Of a stretch of 64,000 bases of DNA, positions 12,071 through 23,434 are shown in pieces. Each line of letters begins with the position of its first letter. Within the stretch, counting starts at the first letter, position 1. Made by a program: the position numbers and the translations under genes. This DNA comes from Diphasiastrum complanatum (lineage: Eukaryota > Streptophyta > Lycopodiopsida > Lycopodiales > Lycopodiaceae), in the NCBI GenBank assembly GCA_029204225.1, contig CM055092.1, positions 99,129,812 to 99,193,811 of the forward strand. Direction: 5' to 3'. A model generated the notes under the pieces. The model did not search any database, was not told the DNA's origin, and worked only from the letters and a program-made list of their open reading frames with translations.

Positions 12071-12542
12071 TGTGAAACGTCCTCGTGAACATATATTCTT
12101 TGTTTTGAGATTTTTCTATTTCTTAGAAAAGAATAATTTCGTGTCCAGGATTTTCGTTAGGTCAGATGTAGAGATATTTCTTCATTCGTTGTTTCGAAAA
12201 TGGTCATTTGACATTTCAGAATCAAATATTGATTCAAAATATATTTCGGCGACATAAAATAAGCATCATCACATACAAAACTCGGCATCAAATAATCTAC
12301 AACACAATATAGAAGAAAAACCTTCATGTAATAAGCTCTTCATGTTGTATCCAAGTGTCGTTTCATGTTGACTTGAGCAACAATACATCTTCTTTTGCTC
12401 TGGTGTAACTCCCGATAGGTAAGTTGACGTAAGGCGACAATCTTACAAGAAGTAGAGAGACATCGAACAATTCTTGTACTAACCAAAAATCTTCTTCAGA
12501 ATCTTTACTAAGTACAAACTGTTCGAATAAAGTAGAGGAGAA

Positions 12543-13161
12543 CTAAATATATTTACACTCGACAAATAAACTTTGAACATAAAATAAAACTTTGGCTGCA
12601 AATGTGCCAAACGGGCAAAAATTATATGTACAAAATGTTCTATATTCGCAGGATTTAAATCTGTCTTGCAAATTATGTTTTATCTCTGCTAAATAACTAA
12701 AAAAATTCCTCTCCCAAGCGGTGTAGATACTATACAGCTCCGGATATGCCATGTTAATATCCAACAACAGACCTGCATCATCAAATTCTTCGATATTTGC
12801 TCGGCCTTCTAGTGAATACAACTTGAACTATGCATGCTTCCTCCAAAACTTTTGCTTCGAGTCGTTATGCCGCAAAAATTGGTACTCCAGCGCATACAAA
12901 AATGTACTCCAGCGCATACAAAAATGTTGACCTTATGTACAATTTGACTGATCCAAAGGGAATAACTTTGAACTTACCCTGGATTATGGCCCAGCATAGA
13001 CATCCTTTCTGCTCTATGCTTAACTGGTCCCACAAAACAAGTCCTCTTTGTTCCATTCTGATTGCTAGTCGTCGAATGCCAAACCTATTAAGCCTGGTAG
13101 CATCAAATAATCCATATGCCACTGTAACTCCACATTGAAATGGCATGGACTCCATTTCCAA
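12543..13161 (-). pseudogene. Accessory frame of gypsy element 1, unknown function
   Basis: The minus strand carries a frame starting MEMESMPFQCGV (13161), continuing past a break, with a second part YSLEGRANIEEFDD... ending near 12543. The same frame is kept at 46719-46026 in the other copy. It lies between the pol remnant and the 3' LTR, where integrase would be expected, but I see no zinc HHCC or DDE signature. It is either a family-specific extra ORF or a captured host sequence. Stops and small shifts break it. Confidence 0.5.
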
Positions 13162-13329
13162 AATCTTTTAGAAAAAACTTGAAACCATTTCGCTCATACC
13201 TTCGACTGATTTCTCTTCTATTGCTTTGGATTAGGCTGTGCTTCTGCGTTGCCCTACCTATGGATATCTGCAATGAGCTTATGGTCTTCGAGTTGTTCTT
13301 TGAAGTCTTGTACTTCCTTTTGTAGATCA

Positions 13330-13830
13330 AAAATTTTTACACACGCCTCAGCAGCATACTTTAGGTGATCTGCTACCCCTATACATGTTCGGGTTCCTTG
13401 GAGCTGCTTAGTCAATTCTTCGATCTTCTCCAAGGCCTGCGAATACTCTTCGTGTGCATCTGGCTTGGAGCAAGTAGTCGTTTCGGCTGACAGCTCAACA
13501 AGTTCCTCCTCGACAAGTGCTTTGTTGTTTTCAAGCGGAATAAGATACTCGACTCAAAAATTTTCCAGCATTTGGTCGTAAAGAGACTGCAGCTTCAAAG
13601 AATCTATCTAGGTTACACTAGAGCTACTGCATAGCTACAAGGCAGTTTCAGCCTTTATTCGCTTTAAGCCTTCATCATGAAGTTTGGTCTGTAGAGACTT
13701 TTTTTGCCCTGACCTTATGAATTCGGTTGTCAACAAATCAAAATGCTTCTGCAATTCTGCAGATTTGGCTTGGAGCGCCTTATTATTATCCTCAAAAATT
13801 TGGGCTTCCTCGTTCGACTTTTGGAGCAAT
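13330..13830 (-). pseudogene. Coiled-coil accessory frame of gypsy element 1
   Basis: The minus strand encodes a heptad-rich, Glu/Lys/Leu/Gln-rich peptide (NNKALQAKSAELQKHFDLL, then KLHDEGLKRIKAETAL), interrupted by stops and followed by a second stretch like ALEKIEELTKQLQAA in the other copy. It looks like a coiled coil and is in the same direction as pol. No enzyme motif is visible. Confidence 0.55.
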
Positions 13831-14099
13831 CAGCCCAGTGAGCAATCTCACTCATTCAAAATTCAAAATTTCTTTACTGTAAAAATCATTCCAAGTGCTT
13901 CTCTTTTTGTTGCCGAATAATTTTTCTTTGAGGAGCTAAGTTGGCGATTTGCATAGTGTATTGGATGGTCTTTCTTCTATTCATCCTTCTGGCTCAAACA
14001 AACACCAATACCAGATGCTGACACATCAACATAACAATGAAATAGTTTTGTCCGTAGCTAGGAGGTCTCAGAATTGGAGCATCAGTTCTTTGAATGCTC

Positions 14100-15144
14100 T
14101 CTGTTGTGATGTCGTCCAAATATAAGCAACTTGCTTCTTAAGTAACTACGTTAAAATAGTAGCAATATAGGCATGATTCTGGATAAATCTTTGATAATAA
14201 CCCACATGTCCTAGGAAACCCCTTAGTTCACTTAGATTCTTTGGTATCAACAAATTCTTGATAGCTTTGACTTTATCTTTGTCGACTTCAATACCTCTGC
14301 TGGATATTCTATGACCCAGAAAAAATATACCTTCTCTCAGACCGAAAAAACAAGTATCTCGACACCTTTGCAATGTAAGCTTCAGTTTCTGTTTATGAGT
14401 CTTAATATTACTGTAAACACATAAATCATTAATGAAAATTTTGAAAAATGTTCTTAGAAAAGTAGAAAAAATCAGCATCGTAATTCTATGGAAAGTAACT
14501 GGTGCATTGCAAAGACCGAAGGGAATTTTACTGTAGGCATAAGTGCCCCAATCAGTAGTAAAAGTAGTCTTTGGTCGATCCTCCTTCCTTACTCCAATCT
14601 GACTTGATTATAACCAGAGAAGCCATAACAGAAACTGTAACGTTCTTGTGCACCAACTTGGTCTAAAATAGATTTTGTGAAAGACAATGGATGGTGATCT
14701 TTCTTTGTAGCATCATTCAGCTTCCGAAAATCCTAGCAAATCCGAATCTTGCTAGACTTTTTCTTTGGAACTACAACAATAGGTGATACTCATTCACTAC
14801 TTAAGACAGGATAGATAATATCTACCTTAAGATGCTTGTTGAGTTCATCCTTTACCATTAAACAGTACTTTGGATTAAGACGATACCGTCTCTCTCAAAT
14901 AGGAAGTGCATCTTCTTTAAGATCAATGCTGTGCTCACCAAATTTCGGAGATATTCCTTTCAAATCATCGAGCGACCAAGCAAATACATCTTGGTACTCT
15001 CTCAATAGTTCAGTAAATTCTGCTAACCTAGTCTCTCCAAGGGACTTCGAAACATGCACTTATTTTCTAGGTTCAAGTTCGATTAGCTCTGTAGAATCAG
15101 ATAGAATTATACTTTCCATCGTACTAGCCTGGATATGGCCATGA
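14100..15144 (-). pseudogene. Gypsy reverse transcriptase remnant, element 1
   Basis: The minus strand shows the connection to RNase H (LGHRISSRGIEVDKDKVKAIKNL, then ELRGFLGHVGYYQRFI) and a degenerate catalytic motif, INDLCVY, where F/Y-x-D-D is expected. Upstream fragments match the N-terminal thumb region better preserved at 48873-48241. The last tens of codons before 14100 enter RNase H and then decay. Confidence 0.8.
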
Positions 15145-15200
15145 ATCTCATGTATAGCTGACTTCACAGATTTATTCTTATTGTCAAATGATTTTTATCA

Positions 15201-16877
15201 TCAAATTCTTGCTTTGGTCAAAGATTTCTGTTTCGAGGACTTCCTTCGTTCCTTTGAAGGTACTTTTGTGTCAGATTTCGAGGAGCTTTTGCTTCTTGTA
15301 GTCACTTTAAATAATTTGTTGACATCACCAGGCCAAGATTGGTCAACTGGCTTTGACTGTTTAGCTTCAATGACATCAACCTTCTGCACAACAACATCAA
15401 CCGAAGATTTTAGTTTCGTATCAGCAGTAGCAGCAATAGTAGCAATATATTGGTACTTTGGACATAGCTTCAACGGTTGTGGACAGTCCGAATACTTGTG
15501 GCCTGGCTCCTTATAGTTTGAATACAAAGGAATAAATCTGATCGGTTTTCGCGGCCACGGACAATCCGGCGAAAAGTGTCCAGGTTCACCACAATTGTAA
15601 CAGTTTCCCGAAACCGGTTTATTCAAACTAGAAGGACCAAAAAATTCTGGTGGGTTGTGTCTCTTTGGTGCAAACTTTGGTTTGCCTTGTTGGAATGGTA
15701 CTACAGTACCTTGAACATAATTGGCAGTTGCATCATCTTGATATATAAAAAGACTTTCTGAGAAGGATCTTTGACATATTTCACCTTCACATATCTACAC
15801 TCTTGTTTAGAATGTCTAGATGTACCACACTTCGTACACCAAAGTGCTGAGTTCAAAGAAGAAGCTTTCAGTCTCTTGTTTGCAATTTCTAAAATCTGAA
15901 CTTTTAGATCGTTAAATTTCTTATTAAGGTCAGCCATGTTACTTTTCCAAAGCTTTTCAACTTTAGAAGTTGAAGACTTATCTCATGGTTTTTACCATCT
16001 TCTTTTCATTTAGACTTTCGTTTCTTTCTTCGATCGGTATCATTGGTTTCTTTGTCTGATGAGTCACTAGAATTAGAATCAGAATTGGGAAAACTTAAAC
16101 TAGATTTAGATTTAGATTCATCTTCACTGTCACTAGAGTCATGCTTAGATTTTTGAGTGCGTTTGGTAGAACATCTTTTATGTGCTAAGTTGGAAGTCTC
16201 ATAATTCTCAGCACTTACTTTGACTGTTGTTAAAGATGTCATATCTCCTTGTCTATAGTATCGGTCAATTTTCGATGGTAAACCTGCCAAAAATCGCTCG
16301 ATCTGCATTGTGACAGGGTACACACCCGTTAGTTTTCCAATTAGATTCTCTACTTTTCATGTATACCTTCGAAGCAATTCTATTTCTTTCTTCTGGACAT
16401 TATTAAGGCGTCCAAGGATTTTGGACGAATAACCAATTTCTCGAAAATGGTTTAAAAATGCATCTTTCAGTAGTACCCAGGTGGCAACACATCTTGGTTC
16501 AACTTGACTGTACCATATGTGTGGCTTGCTTTCTCAGAAAACCTGGAAAAATTCGCAACTTGTCTGCATCAGCACCTTGGTTATTCGAGTCAGCACCATG
16601 CATGACTGTCACTCGAACTGTGAAATGTAAATGTCAGCATCATATGAAGATGTTTCTTTAAAATAATCATATTTGATCTTCGAGATTGAAGTAAAGTGAG
16701 GAGCCAGGCCATCCATAATCAGCTTTGGAACTGGATTAACAACTTTAGAACCTAATTCAGCTACAGCAGAAGCTTCAGGAAGAGAGTTTTCCAGTAGGTT
16801 TTCATAATTAAAATTCAAGAAGCGAGATTCTCTTCTTTGCAAAGATTCTTGAATTCTTTTGAAAAAAAAATCTCGAA
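15201..16877 (-). pseudogene. Gypsy gag remnant with zinc knuckles, element 1
   Basis: Read from 16877 down, this shows the gag N-terminal part (RIQESLQRRESRFLN), an acidic/serine-rich spacer (about 16150-16030), a possible degenerate knuckle (CTKCGTSRHSKQEC, about 15830) and a clear CCHC knuckle CYNCGEPGHFSPDC (about 15600), then a second degenerate one (NYKEPGHKYSDC). Gag proteins package the element RNA. The downstream end at about 15201 is a deletion that joins gag to pol without protease. Confidence 0.75.
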
Positions 16878-16899
16878 CGTTGGGGGTATTCCCGACGAA

Positions 16900-17672
16900 T
16901 TGTAAATAAATAAAATCGACCAATAAAATGTGTTGCGAGAGCATGGCATCCTGCGCGTATAAGTCCATGGCCCAGTGAGCACGCAAGCTTAAGTTGTAAA
17001 TAAAATAAAATAGACTTGGGCCTTTGTAATTAAAATAAAACTTAAGGCCCAAAGTCAATTTCAAACTTAGAGTTTACTTTTCTTAGAGTTGGGTCCAACT
17101 TTGGACTCACATGAATCTTGTGATTTCCAATGTACTTTTTGTGGACCTTTGGATCAAGTTGGGTCCAAGATGAATGAACATGATCAATATAAATATTAGC
17201 CAATAGGATTTTGGGGCAAGGGCCTTCCCCATTTTATAAAAAGGCACCATTTATACTCTACCACTTTTTGGAGAAAAGCATCCTCATTTGCTATTCACTA
17301 CTTGCTAATGCTTTTGATTGTGTTTCCATTGCTTCCTATTTTTCTTGTTGATTGGTTGTCATAGTTAATGTTTCTCCATTAGCAAGCATAAGAAGCATTT
17401 GAGCTAACCTCCACTCTCACCCTCTATCTCTCTGTTTCTCTCTTCTCTTCTCTCAATCTCTTCTAATCTTCCCTTTCCTTTCACCTACAATTATGATGAA
17501 GGTATGTTAGGGGAGTAGAGTTAGTGGAAGTAGTGTTAGTGGTGGTAGAGTTAGATAAAAAGTAGGAAACTAACTAAAAGTAGCATCTATGCATAGTTAG
17601 GTGTCTATCCAGTGAACTAACGTTTGTTGACAAGCAGGAGCTGTACTACTACATCGGATCGAAGACCCTACA
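16900..17672 (+). repeat. Gypsy 5' LTR, plus strand, second family
   Basis: The block ends in CA just before the PBS at 17674. It contains a TATA-like 'ttttataaaaagg' at 17232-17245. Related fragments lie at 8500-8640 (inverted) and 60890-61260 (same orientation). The start is uncertain; it directly replaces the 5' end of gypsy element 1. Confidence 0.65.
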
Positions 17673-17673
17673 G

Positions 17674-17691
17674 TGGCGCCGTTGCCGGGGA
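17674..17691 (+). promoter_or_regulatory. Primer binding site, tRNA-Asp type
   Basis: TGGCGCCGTTGCCGGGGA is the complement of the 3' end of plant tRNA-Asp, the primer of many plant Ty3/gypsy elements. It marks the end of the LTR and the start of the internal region. The internal sequence (17692-18050) is leader-like and has no gag before the CACTA fragment begins. Confidence 0.9.
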
Positions 17692-18057
17692 TAGGTTTTC
17701 ACTAACTAGTATAGTTGTATTTTAGCTATTTCTTGCTTTTTAGAGTAGTTTTAGGTACATTTTTGGGAGTTTAGAGTTAGTTTTCTATATTTTTTTGTGT
17801 TTGGACTGTTCACAGCTAGGGGAGGAGGTCCGAGAGGGTAGAGGAGGCCTTGAACAGCTTCTAAGAGATTGAAACCCAAACCAACCAACTAAAAAACCCA
17901 AAAAACTCACCAATCTATGTTTTGGAGAGAAAACGAGCCTAAAATCTCAAGAAAGAGCAAAAAGAAGGTGTTGGATTCCTTGAAGTCAATCAAGTGAGGC
18001 ATCTTTGAATCAAGAAAGTCCGAGTAGTGCACGAGACCAAAGTTCAATCTCTGGAGA

Positions 18058-18735
18058 GCTTGAGTATGTAGGAATTATTCAAGATATATATGAAGTGTGT
18101 TTTGGTGAAAATGGTAAATAGTTTTTGTTTGATGTGAAATGGTTCAAAATCAATTATCAAGGGTCAAATGCAACCGTGAAAAGAGATTGTAGTGGATTTT
18201 TTGCTATCGATTCAACCAAGACATTAAGCATGGATTTTTCAAACACATTGGTGTTGCCTTGTCATTGTGAACAGGTGTGTCACATGAGTTTGACATCCAT
18301 TTTTTCTCAATCATAATCAGTAATATACACTATTTCATTGCAATTCCATGACATTGTTTGAACAAACTTTTTAACTTAACATTGTTAAATGTGCAAGTAT
18401 TTTCTCAACCAGATCGACTAAACAACAAGTGGTGGTATGTTGTTCAAGTTAGCCACATGCAAGACATGTACTTGAAAATGCATACATTGAGAATGAAATG
18501 GAAGACTTTAATATTGACAACACAAACATGGACGTTGATGAGGATATAAAAATATCTCCAAGTTTTTTAAATATTATAGAATATACTATAAATGAATCGA
18601 ATGATTCTGACACAAACGACAATATTGAGAGAGTCCGATTACTATAGTACTGATAATGAAATTCATCTAAGCGGAGATGAGTTGCAAGATGTATTGGCTA
18701 ATGAATTTGAATCTTGTTATGATTAATAATATATA
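18058..18735 (+). pseudogene. CACTA transposase 3' fragment, plus strand
   Basis: Same family as 9300-10817 but in the opposite orientation and more diverged. FDVKWFKINYQGSNATVKRD, GFFAIDSTK and the CEQV motif match the DUF4216-type block. An apparent intron follows (about 18275-18390). Then comes KWWYVVQVSHMQD and an acidic tail ending near LANEFESCYD and a stop, after one frameshift around 18632. Confidence 0.75.
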
Positions 18736-19490
18736 TATATATATATCACAACCATTGACGTGATAAACTAATAGTTTGTGTAATTATTGCATCTTTATAA
18801 TAGATTTTTGTATTTTTCAAGTTCATCTTGAGTTCTATCTAGCAATCACTTCTGATTCATTTTAAATCAAATGCTTTAACTGCAATCTATATCTTACTAA
18901 AGATCTAGCCAAAATTGATTGACCAAATAAAACAATTAGTGAATATACGTTGATCATTTATATATGCTTAAAAAATAATTTTCTTTTGAAACATCCTTAC
19001 TATACTGAAAATCTATATATTCAAACAATATCTTCATATCTTCACTTTGGTCGAAATAACTTTTCTTTTCAAATAAGAAAAAAAATTGTAAATATATACT
19101 TTTTGGTTTCGATATTCTTTCTTTGCTTGTTTGCTCAGTCCACAATGTTGACATTGCAATTCATCACAATCAAGTATGCACAATCATGTGAATTATATAT
19201 TCACATAGTCATGCACAATCATGCAAATTATATATTCACATAGTCATCATACATTCACATTATAATATGAGAAATAATGATACTTCATAGTGTTCGATTA
19301 TTCATTCATCTTTGCTACCACACAAATGTATATAACATTGCTTTTTTTTCATCAACAAATTTTTGGAACATAACGATTTCGTTAGAGCATAATAATTTGA
19401 CATCATGATCATTTAATTTTTAGTTCAAAATCATGATCACATAATAATCATTTTATTATTAGTCAACACTTATTCAAAATCTCAAAAGAA
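18736..19490. other. AT-rich intergenic, no gene seen
   Basis: It contains an (AT)n run at about 18727-18747 and a short tandem duplication near 19185-19250 ('attatatattcacatagtcatg'-like words). No coding signature. Confidence 0.5.
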
Positions 19491-19499
19491 GTCTTATTC

Positions 19500-20010
19500 A
19501 AATTAATCCAACTTTGGAATTCTCTGGAAATTTGCCACGCGTGGCAAATCTCCAAAATTACACTTCTAGTGAAAGTTGGTTAAATAACAGTCATGCATGG
19601 CACTTCCACGCGTGGCTCAACCATGACAATCACTTTGGCGCTCATTTTTTAAAATTCTATTTTAAAAACAAATTGTGTGGTACTGCCATGCGTGGCAGTG
19701 CCACGCAAAACAAAACAATTAATTGTCGGACCCAACCTCCTTTGAGTTTCTCTCTCTAGTCGAGTTTTCTCACATGGATTTTCTCTCTACCTGAGAGAAG
19801 GGCATTTCCAGACTTATATTTCAACTGTACAAGTATCCACACTTGTGAATGTACTTGTCTTGATGATTTATGCATGGTAGAAAGTGCTCTTGCGTTAGAT
19901 TTATGCAATAGATCTTGATGTTCAATCTTTGTGTGATCTATGTGCAATCACAAAGTCTTAGGAGATCAATAACACACTTTGTGGCACTCCCACATGTGTG
20001 AATTTCAACA
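19500..20010 (+). repeat. Copia LTR A, 3' portion
   Basis: The LTR ends ...tttcaaca directly before the PBS at 20011. Its left part carries CCACGCGTGG palindromes, including a 20-bp perfect palindrome at 19530-19549. I could not fix the 5' end. Confidence 0.6.
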
Positions 20011-20025
20011 TGGTATCAGAGCTAG
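20011..20025 (+). promoter_or_regulatory. Primer binding site, initiator tRNA-Met type (copia A)
   Basis: TGGTATCAGAGCTAG follows the LTR end 'caaca'. TGGTATCAGAGC is the usual Ty1/copia primer binding site in plants. Confidence 0.9.
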
Positions 20026-20455
20026 CCTAAGATATCCATGCATATGTCAATTGGATGTGAAAATTTGCCTTGAAATCAAGACTTTTTGAGTGTACTAGCA
20101 TCTACCAAAATTTGAATGGTTGGTGTTTCTCCAAGGTGGATCCCTCAAAGTGATGTAGGTAGGGCACCTAACCTATGTAGACACATCAATTTAGTCTCAC
20201 TTCTTGCTTTTTGATCCAAAAACTCAAGGGAAAGCTTGTCAATCTTGTCTATTTGAGATCTAGACAATTTTTTGAGGTCATAGCCACATAGTTCCATGCA
20301 ATCCAATTGTATTTGAGTCATTTGTGAATGTTTTTGAGTGATTTTGAGTGCTTGAGTCAAGTTGACCCAAACTTTGTCCATGCTCTATCTTGGGATGAGA
20401 GTTTGATCTAGTTTGAGAGAGATTGGTAGAGCTAGTGAGATAGGTCTCACACCAA
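20026..20455 (+). mobile_element. Leader of copia A
   Basis: It corresponds to the leader of copia B (39320-39950), sharing 'aggtagggcacctaacct', 'gatccaaaa' and 'gagagat' blocks in order. At about 20455 the plus-strand leader ends and minus-strand gag begins, so the element was rearranged. Confidence 0.65.
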
Positions 20456-20462
20456 GTCTCAT

Positions 20463-20681
20463 ATTGGAAACATTCATCTTTATGATATGTAGGGACATCC
20501 TAGCCCTTTTCTTGTACTTTTGGACCTCTTGGAGCTCTTGAGACTCCTCCTCAAGTCCTAGCACAATCTCCATCACATCTTGGGGCACCAAAATGGAGTC
20601 CATCCTCACCTTCCAAATGTCATAATTGGAGGTGTTCAATCTCTCACTTGACATTAATAGGAAGGAGCCTATGGAAGCCAT
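20463..20681 (-). pseudogene. Copia gag fragment, minus strand
   Basis: MASIGSFLL...SERLNTSNYDIWKVRMDS..., then KYKKRARMSLHIIKMNVSN, matches the N-terminus of the intact gag at 40052-40897. About 73 codons remain before the junction at about 20460. The upstream stretch to about 20860 is open in the same frame but is leader sequence. Confidence 0.8.
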
Positions 20682-20869
20682 GAAAAGTGAAAATGATGTC
20701 TTGTAATGGATCAGAAGGTGTTGCGCCTCTCTCAATAATGGATCATTAAAAGGTGCACTACCCAAGCTAAGATGTCTCCACCTGCAAGTAAGGATCTTCA
20801 AGCCTCCATGGATCTCTCCTCCACCTGTGTCCCTAATCTTAATCACAAAGGTAGATAACAAGTGGCCTC

Positions 20870-21465
20870 AAGTATTCACCACCCAACCATAGCTAGCTAG
20901 CACATGCAATCCTGCATCTAGGCTAATCTAGCACCTCCTTGCTAACCAATAACTAACCACAAGCATACCACCACACACCATAGCATACTCAAGATCCAAA
21001 CCCTACTTATGTCTCATACCATAAGCAAGATCCAAACCCTAAGCATACTACACTCAAGAAAACACTCTATACACTAGTAGCCACACTAGAGCATAAGCAT
21101 AGCAAACAAGAGAGATCTCTCCTCCTCCTCATGGGTGCCCTCCTCCTCTCATATAGATGGCAATTGGCACCCTCCAATACACTCTGGAGTTCCATGCACA
21201 ACCAATGAGAAAGAGAGAGGCCTAGAGGAGTTAAAGAACCTTTATAGGCTTATGGAAGGTCAAGAGACTTCTTCCATAACCTATGACTCTTTGAATGCTT
21301 TTCTTATAGGAGTTGGACCCTTTGGAAGGGTGCCCTCCTATTAGGTCCCATTGCCCAAGTTGTGCTTGTATACTTTGGTCCAAGACCAATAAAGTGATAT
21401 GGTTCAAGGTTGAGGCCCAAGGTTTAGAAAAATAGCCAAACACCCATGGTAATGATTTTCTAACA
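20870..21465 (-). other. Possible LTR of the minus-strand copia fragment
   Basis: It lies just upstream (minus sense) of the gag fragment. Its right edge, 'ttttctaaca', would be a TGTTAGAAAA start in the minus sense, like the TGTTAAAATT start of LTR C. No PBS was found, so this is tentative. Confidence 0.3.
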
Positions 21466-21469
21466 CCTC

Positions 21470-21705
21470 ACTAGGTTCCATACCTCTGACCAAGGCATAG
21501 ACACCTACCTGCCCATATCCAAGGACACCGGTACCTTAATATAAAGGCACATACCCTTAATCCTTAGGGTATCCCTTATTCAAGGGTAACTTGATTCCAT
21601 ACCTCCGACCAAGGTATAGTTGCTTGTCTGCTCTTATCCAAAGGCACCTACCCTTAATCGTAAGGGTACCCTTTATCCAAGGGTAACTTGCCATTTAGCC
21701 CCCAA
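21470..21705. repeat. Two-unit ~120-bp tandem repeat
   Basis: Two diverged copies share 'ttccatacctc-gaccaagg', 'cccttaatc-ttagggta' and 'ttcaagggtaactt' blocks in the same order. Function unknown. Confidence 0.75.
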
Positions 21706-21765
21706 CACTAAATAGACACATAAGGGTCACTGAAGTACTGCTAGTTACATAGGTATGTAACAGAG

Positions 21766-23430
21766 GTGAAGAGGTTTTCTTCACAAAAGACAAATCCAAA
21801 GGCAAAGGTAAAGGCAAAGGCAAATAGTCCAAAGGTGGTAACTCGGATCATGATGATCACTCTTCCTCCTCCTCTTCTTTTAGAAAAAAATATTAGTCAA
21901 AGTTCAAGAAGGACAAATCAAAGGAGGAGAGTGATGAGGAGTCATCACAAACAAGTTGCAATTATGTTTTTACATGTTTTGAGGCAATTTGTAAACTTCT
22001 CTTGAGATTAAGTGAAACATCCTTGTAGTCTAGGTTGAATTTTAACTTAGGGTCAAATACTGGCTCGAGTGAAATTTGAATTCTTCTTCATCATTCCAGC
22101 CAAAGCAGAACCTGTTCTACAAATATTGTAAGAGGATTGGCCATCTCATCAAGAATTGCAAAATACTCAAGTACAACAATGAAAAGAAGATGCAGTCCCA
22201 ACAACAAGCAAATGCTGCCTCAACCAGTTACTCGCTCTAGCATGAAGAGAAAGATGAAACTACATTTTTGACCAAAGTTAAAAAGCAACAGGATATCGAT
22301 TCATGGTATTTGGACTCGGGTGCAACACAACACATGACTCACGATCAAGACTGGTTCCATGACTACAAGTCATACACCCATTCTAGAGTTGTGCAACTTG
22401 GACACAACTCAACTAATTCCATTGTGTGTGAAGGAACAGTCAGTATCAAATTCTAGAAAGGTGATGTAATGTTTTTGTCGAATGTTCTTCACATTCCAAA
22501 TCTGACCAAAAACCTGCTCTCAATTAGCAAAATCACATATGCAGGTCAGAGGGTCGGATTCGATAGACAAGGCTGCACTATTCTTGATGAATCTAGGATT
22601 TTTTTTTGCTTTTAGTAGAAGATGTGGCAATTTGCACAAACTCAATCACTCCTATTCTACAAGTAGTCAAGCTCATTTTACAACTACTTCTGATTCAAAT
22701 GATATGTCATAGATTAGGCCATTTAAATTCTAGTTGTAATCAACAAATGTTAAAACAAAACTTAGTACAAAATTTACCCTTCATTAGCAAATCTGATACT
22801 CCATGTAAAAGCTATATTTCCAGCAAGCATGTTAGAAGTTCAATCATTTCAGATCCAGAATGTACTTCTAAAAATTTGCTAGATCTTGTACACATGGATA
22901 TTTGTGGTCCTATGTAGACTAGTTTCACAAGATGAGCTGTCTATTTGTTGACCATTATTGATGACTTCTCTTAAAGGACTGTAACATATTTCTTGATGAA
23001 CAAATCCAATACTCTCAAGTTCTTCATACAATTCAAGGCATCATTAGAAAAATCGCCCCAGAGAAGAATCAAAGCTTTTACACTCAAATGCAGAGGGAGT
23101 ATTTATCTCCAACAAACTCAAAGACTTCTACAAGGCAACCAGAATACAACAACATTTTACAACAAGCTCACCTCAGTTAAATGGTGTAGCTAAATGGAAG
23201 ACTCAGTCACTCATTGAAAGTGCAAGGAGCATGCTGGCCCATGCATCTCTTCCAAAGAAGTTCTGGGCATAAGTTGTTACTACAACAGCCTACCTTCAAA
23301 ATCGATCCATTTCAGAGGCCCTGAATGGCAAGACACTTTATCAGGTGTGGACAAGATCGAAGCCATTACTCAACCATATCAGAGTGTTTGGATGTTTTGC
23401 TTTTAGTCAGATCACTACTTGTGAACCTCA
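21766..23430 (+). mobile_element. Ty1/copia gag-protease-integrase relic
   Basis: Basic gag tail sequence at 21766-22000 is followed by a degenerate knuckle (YCKRIGHLIKNCK, about 22130). Aspartic protease (DSWYLDSGATQHMTHDQDW, about 22300) matches the family's W-x-x-D-S-G-A. GAG-pre-integrase follows (CHRLGHLNS, about 22720), then integrase (HMDICGPM near 22900, IIDDFS near 22960) with several stops and shifts, ending around 23430. Reverse transcriptase is missing. It is inactive. Confidence 0.85.
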
Positions 23431-23434
23431 AGGG

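Larger units (their letters stand above)
9197..16877 (-). repeat. Segment D: duplicated CACTA + gypsy nest, left copy
   Basis: It matches 43786-51438 in the same orientation, apart from two large indels. This copy lacks about 1.07 kb containing the retrotransposon protease. The other lacks about 1.0 kb of the 3' LTR. Because the gypsy element sits at the same base of the same CACTA in both, the nest formed before the duplication. Confidence 0.93.
10818..16877 (-). mobile_element. Ty3/gypsy element 1, 5' truncated
   Basis: The element is on the minus strand: 3' LTR 10818-12054, polypurine tract just above it, accessory frames 12543-13830, reverse transcriptase at about 14146-15000, gag from about 15200 to 16877. 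The 5' end is replaced by another LTR at about 16880. The protease region is deleted at about 15210. Many stops are present. The CCTCA beside the 3' LTR (10813-10817) is half of the target duplication, seen complete in the other copy. No integrase motif is seen. Confidence 0.9.

Noticed and set aside
15181-15516. Plus-strand frames over the gypsy gag (also 49792-50094)
   Set aside because: They are shadows of the minus-strand gag, whose zinc knuckles identify the real frame.
17674-17691. Possible tRNA-Asp gene end
   Set aside because: Only the 18-base 3' complement is present, directly after an LTR; it is a primer binding site and not a tRNA gene.
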